Positions 1 through 4,021 of a DNA stretch of 6,557 bases are shown here, one piece after another. The stretch covers positions 1-6,557 of the forward strand of contig JANXQZ010000790.1 in assembly GCA_025353235.1 (NCBI GenBank), given 5' to 3'. The position numbers and the translations under genes are program-made. The stretch comes from Bryobacterales bacterium. Its GTDB lineage: Bacteria > Acidobacteriota > Terriglobia > Bryobacterales > Bryobacteraceae. The notes under the pieces were generated by a model that saw nothing but the letters and a program-made list of their open reading frames with translations, was not told the DNA's origin and ran no database searches. The first letter of the stretch is position 1. Each line of letters opens with the position of its first letter.

Positions 1-717
1 CTTAGCAAGCGCCAGCAATTCTTCCTCTTTCTGTTCCATCTGCGCCACTGGCACGGCCGTTAGCTGGCCAGTATTATGATTGGCGTCTTCCAAAATCGCG
101 AGGCCGCCGACGATTTTCCGGGTGCCAAGCACTTGGCGACCGATGCTGCGAATTACATGCTCCAGACCAAGCTTGTAGGCGTAGGTGTGATAACGCTGCG
201 CTCCGGCGAACTTGCCGAGCCCGATCGCCATCATTTTAAATAATCCGCTCTCAATTTTCCCAGCAAAATCGGTATGCCATTTCACGCGACCGATCAGCAT
301 CACGCCCTCGCTGTCGAACGCGCTCCGGTCCATGAACGCTTCGATCCCTTCGCTTGTCTTGCCGAGCGAGACTACTTCCAGCGAACTAATGACAGGGCAG
401 CCCATGGTAGCTTCATGAATGCCGTAATGGGCCAGAACATCCGCCTGCCCTTCGGCCGTCGCCGCGCCGTGACTGCCCATCGCGGGAAAAATGAAAGGGA
501 CAAATCCCTCAGATTTCCAATACTCAACGGCCGATCGAACAATCGCGCCAATATTGGAGATCCCTCGGCTGCCCACGCCCAGCGCGATTCGGGCACCAGG
601 TTTCAGACCGGAAGCGAACCCAGACTGGCTTAACTGCTTCTTGACTTCGGCTGGGATATCTTTGATGCGGCGATCGGGAAAATTTTGTCGGACCGGGAGC
701 ATGCGAGGCAGTTGCAT
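1..717 (-). CDS. LarA-like (nickel lactate racemase superfamily, DUF2088) protein, C-terminus cut off by window edge
   Basis: The 239 visible codons start at the ATG at 717 and stay open to the left edge. The protein reads like the LarA/DUF2088 family, whose characterised members use a nickel-pincer nucleotide cofactor to racemise or epimerise 2-hydroxy acids such as lactate. Visible landmarks are GSRGI at residues 49-53, PAMGSHGAATAEGQ at 78-91, and GRVKWHTDFAGKIESGLFKM at about 143-162 followed by IGLGK. By family analogy His83 and His148 are candidate active-site or nickel-site residues; I could not align them formally. Family members are roughly 420-430 residues, so a bit over half is present. 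The N-terminus MQLPRMLPVRQ fits this subfamily. There is no good Shine-Dalgarno near the ATG; a GTG five codons upstream (730-732) is an alternative. It lies downstream of the BON gene on the same strand, separated by 69 bp containing a palindrome, so co-transcription is uncertain. No LarB, LarC or LarE cofactor gene is visible. The true substrate is unknown. Confidence 0.78.
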   Translation of the reverse strand, partial: MQLPRMLPVRQNFPDRRIKDIPAEVKKQLSQSGFASGLKPGARIALGVGSRGISNIGAIVRSAVEYWKSEGFVPFIFPAMGSHGAATAEGQADVLAHYGIHEATMGCPVISSLEVVSLGKTSEGIEAFMDRSAFDSEGVMLIGRVKWHTDFAGKIESGLFKMMAIGLGKFAGAQRYHTYAYKLGLEHVIRSIGRQVLGTRKIVGGLAILEDANHNTGQLTAVPVAQMEQKEEELLALAK

Positions 718-731
718 GTTAAAAGAATACA

Positions 732-770
732 CCAAGTGAGTGCAGGCGCCTTCCGCCTGCACTCGCCTGG
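732..770. repeat. GC-rich palindrome (hairpin) between BON gene and LarA-like gene
   Basis: Arms 738-748 (GAGTGCAGGCG) and 754-764 (CGCCTGCACTC) are perfect 11-bp reverse complements around the 5-nt loop CCTTC. Pairing extends outward to 732-748 with 754-770, giving 17-nt arms with one mismatch and one wobble pair on either strand. It lies in the 69-bp gap after the BON stop and before the LarA-like start, both on the minus strand. Read on the minus strand, the stem is followed by a mixed sequence with only TTCTTTT about 10 nt further on, so it is not a classical intrinsic terminator. It could be a weak terminator, an mRNA-stabilising or processing hairpin, or one copy of a dispersed REP-like palindrome. 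The structure is directly visible; the role is inference. Confidence 0.7.
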
Positions 771-786
771 ACTCCTTAGAGCGGCA

Positions 787-1323
787 TTAACCGCGTTTGT
801 CGATCGTGAGGTTATTGGTCACCGAGAAGACCCCGGCCACTCCGTTCGCACGAATTCCGGCAATACTCTTGTCGCCTTCATTCGAGACGAGACCTTCCAA
901 AGTCACATGTCCGTTATCAACAATAATGTGAATGGACGGATTGGTCCCCATTGCATAGCGATACAGCGCCGCGTATCCGAAGATCGCCCGGTACTCAGCT
1001 CTTCGAATCTGATTGTCAAAAGGCGAGAGCGGCAACACTTCAATCTTATTGACTACTTGGCTAACACCCTCGATATGCTGAACCACCCGACCGGCGTCCG
1101 ACTTCAGCGTTGGCCGAGTCACCTGGCCAAGCAAAGTCACGACGCTTCCGTCCACCTTATAGCTCAAGCTGTCGAAGAGGCCATAGTACGGCAGCATCAC
1201 CAATTCATGCCGCACTTTCTGGGTTAGATCCATATCGGCTTTCGTCGACGCCTGAACCAGCGCGGGAACTCCCATGGCTACCACCGCAAGTGCTAAAGTC
1301 GAGTATTTCATGAGCGTTTTCAT
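787..1323 (-). CDS. Exported protein with two BON domains (OsmY-like architecture)
   Basis: A 178-residue protein. Residues 1-25 form a signal peptide: basic start MKTLMK, hydrophobic stretch LALAVVAMGVPAL, and a likely cleavage after VQA. There is no lipobox cysteine, so it should be a soluble periplasmic or outer-envelope-associated protein. Two BON domains follow, about 31-97 (with GSVVTLLGQV and the helix ending VVNKIEVLPL) and about 104-175 (GHVTLEGLV then GVFSVTNNLTID). Each shows the typical sequence 'variable helix, V-x-G-x-V-x-L-x-G-x-V, helix, GV-x-x-V-x-N-x-(I/L)'. BON domains are thought to bind phospholipid or envelope surfaces and are common in stress-related periplasmic proteins such as OsmY. 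I chose the ATG at 1323 because it gives a normal signal peptide and has AGAGGT upstream (1337-1342), though 13 nt is a long spacing. ATG 1311 and TTG 1347 are alternatives. It is divergent from the gene at 1440. Substrate or partner is unknown. Confidence 0.85.
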   Translation of the reverse strand: MKTLMKYSTLALAVVAMGVPALVQASTKADMDLTQKVRHELVMLPYYGLFDSLSYKVDGSVVTLLGQVTRPTLKSDAGRVVQHIEGVSQVVNKIEVLPLSPFDNQIRRAEYRAIFGYAALYRYAMGTNPSIHIIVDNGHVTLEGLVSNEGDKSIAGIRANGVAGVFSVTNNLTIDKRG

Positions 1324-1336
1324 AATGTTACTGATT

Positions 1337-1342
1337 ACCTCT
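1337..1342 (-). promoter_or_regulatory. Probable Shine-Dalgarno of the BON-domain gene
   Basis: AGAGGT on the minus strand lies 13 nt before the ATG at 1323. It would overlap the coding region if translation began at the upstream TTG at 1347, which argues against that longer start. The spacing is longer than optimal, so the assignment is tentative. Confidence 0.45.
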
Positions 1343-1343
1343 A

Positions 1344-1359
1344 GCAATCAGATGATTGC
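1344..1359. promoter_or_regulatory. 16-bp dyad upstream of the BON gene, possible operator
   Basis: GCAATCA-GA-TGATTGC is a perfect 7-bp inverted repeat with a 2-bp centre. A further GATTGC half-site copy occurs at 1372-1377, 18 bp from the GATTGC at 1354-1359. The dyad sits just upstream of the BON gene's ribosome binding site, within the 116-bp divergent intergenic region. The 2-bp centre suits a dimeric DNA-binding protein better than an RNA hairpin. The symmetry is seen directly; an operator role is inferred, and no regulator gene is visible. Confidence 0.35.
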
Positions 1360-1429
1360 AATGTGGCTTACGATTGCGTGCCTTACAGACATTTACGGGA
1401 TTCACCTTCTCGGCAACTCAAGTAGAATC

Positions 1430-1437
1430 AGGGAAGG
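1430..1437 (+). promoter_or_regulatory. Purine-rich ribosome binding site deciding the start at 1440
   Basis: AGGGAAGG directly precedes the ATG at 1440, with GGGA ending 5 nt upstream. It supports this start over the upstream ATG at 1356, whose extra 28 residues look like translated intergenic DNA and would place the single membrane segment unusually far from the N-terminus. Confidence 0.5.
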
Positions 1438-1439
1438 TT

Positions 1440-1949
1440 ATGCGCGGCTGGGTGATCGTTCTTCATTGGGTGCAGGACAATATCACCCTCATTTTCTTCG
1501 GTGTCGTTGTGGTTATGTTTCTGGCTGCCTGGCTCGTAGTGGAAGCTTTTCGAAGTCATCAGAGTCGGGACGAGATCTTTCGCCTGCGCCAGCGCATGTA
1601 CGAGATGGAACGCGAAAGGAACTTTTCCCAGACTATGGATGGCGGACCCGTTGTGCTCCCTAGTCGCTGGATTCGGGTGGGAGGCGCGGCGACCACCAGC
1701 GATGGCGGATGCCTCTTGTTGGTCCAAGCTGCATCGCCGGTCCAAAAGCGCGTCATGATGACGGTAAGAGTGGACGGCCTTCCGATCAAAAAGGACGCAA
1801 CTATGATGGTGGGGCAGCGGATCGAAGTGGGTGGAAAGTCGGGAGTCTACAGCATCGAGCTGCACGGCGCTGAGAAGAACCAAGCTCGCTTCGGAGTCTC
1901 ACTCCGGACCCGGCACTCCGGCGTCCCCAATGAGAACGGAGCTGAATAG
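1440..1949 (+). CDS. Small single-pass membrane protein of unknown function
   Basis: A 169-residue protein I do not recognise. Residues 1-14 are a short amphipathic start, 15-35 form one strongly hydrophobic membrane segment (ITLIFFGVVVVMFLAAWLVV), and 42-62 are a charged, heptad-like helix rich in Arg and Glu (RDEIFRLRQRMYEMERER). Residues about 70-157 look like a compact beta-rich domain with alternating hydrophobics (MMTVRVDGLPI, RIEVGGKSGVYSIELHG, ARFGVSLR) and a single Cys91. The tail is polar. The arginine-rich stretch right after the membrane segment suggests that the C-terminal domain is cytoplasmic. The beta domain has a vague PilZ-like or Ig-like feel, but I see none of the PilZ RxxxR / D-x-S-x-x-G motif, so I make no family claim. 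It is divergent from the BON gene and convergent with the aldolase (stop codons 10 bp apart), and so probably monocistronic. Confidence 0.72.
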   Translation: MRGWVIVLHWVQDNITLIFFGVVVVMFLAAWLVVEAFRSHQSRDEIFRLRQRMYEMERERNFSQTMDGGPVVLPSRWIRVGGAATTSDGGCLLLVQAASPVQKRVMMTVRVDGLPIKKDATMMVGQRIEVGGKSGVYSIELHGAEKNQARFGVSLRTRHSGVPNENGAE

Positions 1950-1959
1950 GCCTCGGCCG
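1950..1959. other. 10-bp convergent intergenic gap, GC-rich, no clear terminator
   Basis: The plus-strand TAG (1947-1949) and the minus-strand TAG (1962-1960) face each other across ten bases. The junction TAGGCCTCGGCCGCTA is close to self-complementary but too short and without a T-tract, so no convincing bidirectional terminator is visible. Transcripts of the two genes probably overlap at their 3' ends. Confidence 0.4.
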
Positions 1960-2739
1960 CTAGGTGAGTACGCCGCGAGCGCGCAACGCGTCATCCAAGA
2001 TCGAGATTAAGTCTTCCCGCGTTAGTTGCATCTTCTCCGAAGGCGGCAGATCCTCGGCGGTGAGTGGGGCTCCAGGCAGCATTCCGGTGTTGGATTTCAC
2101 CCCGTATCGGTCGCGTGAATTGAACAATTTCCGAACCTCCACCCGAGGCAGCGGCTTGGCTCCGCCCAGCAACTCGGCCACCAGCGTTACCCGGGCAAGG
2201 TGCTCCACGGTGTCCATACGGCAAAAAGCCTGGTGGACGTTTTCGCCGTACGCCACCGCGCCATGGTTGGCCATCAGAATTGCATCGTACTGCGGAATAT
2301 AGGGCAGCATGCCTTCGGTCAATGCGGGGGTGCCTGGGAGTCCATACTCCGCCAATGGCACGCATCCTAGTCCTATCACCACCTCGGGAAGGAGCGCCAT
2401 GTTGAGAGACCGGCCTGCTGCCGCAAAGCCCGTTGCGACCGGCGAATGTGCGTGCAACACCGAGTGGACATCGGGACGCATTTTGTAGATCGTCAGGTGC
2501 ATATCGATCTCGGAGGTCCGATCTCGGCAGCCCTCGATTTTCCGGCCTTCCATGTCGCAAATGATCAGGTCGTCCACTCTCATCATGCCCTTGCAGACAC
2601 CCGTGGGTGTGCAGAGTATTCGACCGCCATCCAGCCTGATGCTGATATTCCCGTCGGTCGCGGCAACCCAGCCTTTCTGGAATACGAGTTTTCCGACATC
2701 GACGATGTCCCGTCGAAGCTCTTCTAGCGGTTTGGGCAT
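1960..2739 (-). CDS. Class II aldolase (L-fuculose-phosphate aldolase-like) with C-terminal tail
   Basis: A 259-residue zinc-dependent class II aldolase/adducin-family protein. Family landmarks in order are TDGNIS at 28-33 (phosphate/substrate loop), TPTG at 44-47, a SE motif with Glu77, the metal-ligand pair HAH at His96 and His98, AEYGLPGT at 130-137, and ANHG with the third metal ligand His159. These match the spacing of Glu73, His92, His94 and His155 in E. coli FucA, so a FucA-like retro-aldol activity (for example fuculose-1-phosphate to lactaldehyde plus dihydroxyacetone phosphate) is plausible, but the substrate cannot be fixed. The catalytic domain ends near residue 200. About 60 extra residues follow: a Pro/Gly-rich linker (to about 236), then a predicted amphipathic helix LTREDLISILDDALRARG at 239-256, which resembles a microcompartment encapsulation peptide (inference). 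ATG 2739 matches the family start; the frame is open to 2913, but the extension is not aldolase-like. Divergent from flgB. Confidence 0.88.
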   Translation of the reverse strand: MPKPLEELRRDIVDVGKLVFQKGWVAATDGNISIRLDGGRILCTPTGVCKGMMRVDDLIICDMEGRKIEGCRDRTSEIDMHLTIYKMRPDVHSVLHAHSPVATGFAAAGRSLNMALLPEVVIGLGCVPLAEYGLPGTPALTEGMLPYIPQYDAILMANHGAVAYGENVHQAFCRMDTVEHLARVTLVAELLGGAKPLPRVEVRKLFNSRDRYGVKSNTGMLPGAPLTAEDLPPSEKMQLTREDLISILDDALRARGVLT

Positions 2740-2930
2740 CCGAATCTCGATTGTACAGTAGCGCGGAAGCGGGCAGTCCGATGCCAGCCCCGATTCCCGT
2801 TTTGGATTCCATTTCGGTCCTTGCACGACAATTCCTGGACTGAATGACAGATTATTGCCGCCCGTTTCGCACTCACAGTTATGCAAATGAACAACTTCAA
2901 CAATGGCGGTCAATGTGCATTCCAGGAGGC
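2740..2930. promoter_or_regulatory. Divergent intergenic region between aldolase and flagellar operon
   Basis: These 191 bp separate two divergently oriented starts and should hold promoters for both the aldolase and the flagellar operon. I looked for sigma-70 boxes, a sigma-54 GG-N10-GC element and a sigma-28 TAAA-N15-GCCGATAA element, and found no convincing match in either direction. The region stays free of stops in the aldolase frame, and from 2844 in the flgB frame, but neither conceptual extension looks like protein. Confidence 0.4.
2924..2929 (+). promoter_or_regulatory. Perfect Shine-Dalgarno unusually close to the flgB ATG
   Basis: AGGAGG is the ideal anti-16S match but ends only one base before the ATG at 2931, well short of the usual 5-9 nt spacing. 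Either initiation at 2931 is weakened by this geometry, or the actual initiation codon is downstream (for example CTG 2934 or ATG 2967). Confidence 0.5.
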
Positions 2931-3263
2931 ATGCTGGAACTTATCGGTAGTCAAACTGAACACTATATGGATTTGTTGAGTGCGAGGCAAAAATTAGTGG
3001 CTTCGAACATCGCCAACATAGATACTCCAGGGTATAAGGCCAAGGACATAGATTTTCAGTTCGAGTACATGAGTCTGGCGAAAGGCGGCTCTCCCACAGT
3101 GTCCGAAGTCGCCGGTCTGGTTGTGAAGAACGACGGGAACAACGTTAGTCTTGACCGGGAAGCTCGCTTGCTGTCGGAGAATGCTCTGCGCTTTAACCTG
3201 GCTGCAAATTTGATCCATTCTCAACTTCAATCGATTCGAACCGCGATTCAGGAGAGCAAGTGA
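2931..3263 (+). CDS. flgB: Flagellar proximal rod protein FlgB
   Basis: A 110-residue rod protein, first gene of the flagellar cluster. FlgB is exported through the flagellar type III apparatus and polymerises as part of the proximal rod, adjoining FliE and the MS ring. The N-terminal helix leads into the rod/hook signature ASNIANIDTPGYKAKDIDF at residues 24-42. The C-terminus NVSLDREARLLSENALRFN...QLQSIRTAIQ is the typical FlgB terminal helix that packs against the N-terminal one. There is no signal peptide, as expected for this export route. Length matches the shorter members of the family. Start: ATG 2931 gives the normal N-terminus MLELIGSQ, but its AGGAGG is only 1 nt away; ATG 2913 (MCIPGG...) and ATG 2967 are alternatives. 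The stop overlaps the flgC start by 4 nt, indicating translational coupling. Confidence 0.95.
   Translation: MLELIGSQTEHYMDLLSARQKLVASNIANIDTPGYKAKDIDFQFEYMSLAKGGSPTVSEVAGLVVKNDGNNVSLDREARLLSENALRFNLAANLIHSQLQSIRTAIQESK
3250..3255 (+). promoter_or_regulatory. Shine-Dalgarno inside the flgB 3' end, serving the flgC GTG start
   Basis: AGGAGA lies 4 nt upstream of the GTG at 3260 and is embedded in the last codons of flgB. It supports the non-ATG start of flgC within the GTGA overlap. Confidence 0.6.
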
Positions 3264-3697
3264 GCCTGTTTTCCGTCCTCTCCGTTAGCGCTTCCGGGAT
3301 GACTGCGCAGCGCACCCGCGCTGAACTGCTAGTCGAGAATCTAGCGAACTCGGAGACCACGCGCACTCCGGACGGCGGCCCCTACAAGAGGAAAGACGCA
3401 GTGTTCGAGTCTGCCTCCACTTCATCACCGTTTTCAGCCGTTTTTCAAACTGAAATGGGGTCGGGAGTCACCGGAGTACGGATCTCCGATATCATCCAGG
3501 ACACCAGCGAACCGGATAAGCGCTACCTTCCAGGCCATCCCGATGCCGACTCAAACGGGTACGTAGCTTTCCCGAAGATTAATCCGGCCGAGGACATGGC
3601 CGATTTGATCGGGGCTTCGCGCGGATATCAGGGAAATATCGCGGCGATGAATGCCATCAAAGACATGCTCCATAAATCGATCGACTTGATGAAATAG
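3260..3697 (+). CDS. flgC: Flagellar proximal rod protein FlgC
   Basis: A 145-residue rod protein that follows FlgB in the proximal rod and is exported by the flagellar type III system. The N-terminal helix MSLFSVLSVSASGMTAQRTR leads into VENLANSETTRTPDGGPYKRKD (residues 26-47), the FlgC version of the rod signature. The conserved C-terminal half YLPGHPDADSNGYVAFP (89-105), then NPAEDMADLIGASRGYQGN and NAIKDMLHKSIDL, is diagnostic. Length is typical (130-150). It starts with GTG overlapping the flgB stop by 4 nt, with AGGAGA just upstream. There is no earlier in-frame start that fits the family. A 5-nt gap separates it from fliE, so it is clearly co-transcribed. Confidence 0.97.
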   Translation: MSLFSVLSVSASGMTAQRTRAELLVENLANSETTRTPDGGPYKRKDAVFESASTSSPFSAVFQTEMGSGVTGVRISDIIQDTSEPDKRYLPGHPDADSNGYVAFPKINPAEDMADLIGASRGYQGNIAAMNAIKDMLHKSIDLMK

Positions 3698-3702
3698 CTG
3701 AC

Positions 3703-4008
3703 ATGTCGATCCCTATTCATGCAATTCGCCCTCCCGCTGGAATTGAGTCAATTGCTCTTCCTAGCAGCCCAAATACTTCTAGGTCCGCAGGCGCGTTCCA
3801 ATCGGTTCTCTCCGAAGCGCTGGGACACGTGCAGCAAACTCAAAACGCATCGGATAACATTGCCGGCCGATTTCTATCCGGAGAAAACGAAGAGATTCAT
3901 CAGGTTGCAATAGCCGATCAGAAAGCCGGCTTGGAATTCGAGATGTTCATGGCTGTCCGAAATAAGATTGTTTCCGCTTATCAGGAAGTCATGAGGATGC
4001 AGATGTGA
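3703..4008 (+). CDS. fliE: Flagellar hook-basal body protein FliE
   Basis: A 101-residue protein that joins the MS ring (FliF) to the proximal rod and is needed for export of later rod proteins. The first about 30 residues are Pro/Ser-rich and variable, as is usual for FliE. The conserved core begins at FQSVLSEAL (32-40) and ends with HQVAIADQKAGLEFEMFMAVRNKIV...AYQEVMRMQM, the diagnostic FliE C-terminus including RNK and the terminal MRMQ motif. The ATG at 3703 lies 5 nt after the flgC stop. Its Shine-Dalgarno is weak, so it probably relies on coupling to flgC translation. Placement between flgC and fliF is the common order in many bacteria. Confidence 0.95.
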   Translation: MSIPIHAIRPPAGIESIALPSSPNTSRSAGAFQSVLSEALGHVQQTQNASDNIAGRFLSGENEEIHQVAIADQKAGLEFEMFMAVRNKIVSAYQEVMRMQM

Positions 4009-4021
4009 GCAGGCGGGCGCA

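Noticed and set aside
274..633. Plus-strand open frame of 119 codons over the LarA-like gene
   Set aside because: It lies antisense to a gene with clear family motifs, so it is a coding shadow.
685..1227. 180-codon plus-strand open frame across the LarA-like start and the BON gene
   Set aside because: It lies antisense to the BON gene, whose two domains and signal peptide are clear. Its own translation shows no domain, and it has no ribosome binding site.
1401..1428. Sigma-70-like pair TTCACC / TAGAAT with 16-bp spacing upstream of the membrane protein gene
   Set aside because: It would place the transcription start only a few bases before the ATG at 1440, excluding the ribosome binding site. 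The -35 box is also poor.
2750..2755. TACAAT (minus strand) as a -10 box for the aldolase
   Set aside because: There is no -35 partner at 16-19 bp, and the leader would be only about 3 nt.
1991..2812. 273-codon minus-strand open frame in another frame over the aldolase
   Set aside because: The Arg-rich, repetitive translation is a typical GC-rich shadow, and the overlapping frame carries all class II aldolase motifs.
2740..2913. N-terminal extension of the aldolase by 58 codons to a TTG
   Set aside because: The extension has no similarity to aldolases, begins with TTG, and the family N-terminus MPKPLEELRRDIVDVG starts at 2739.
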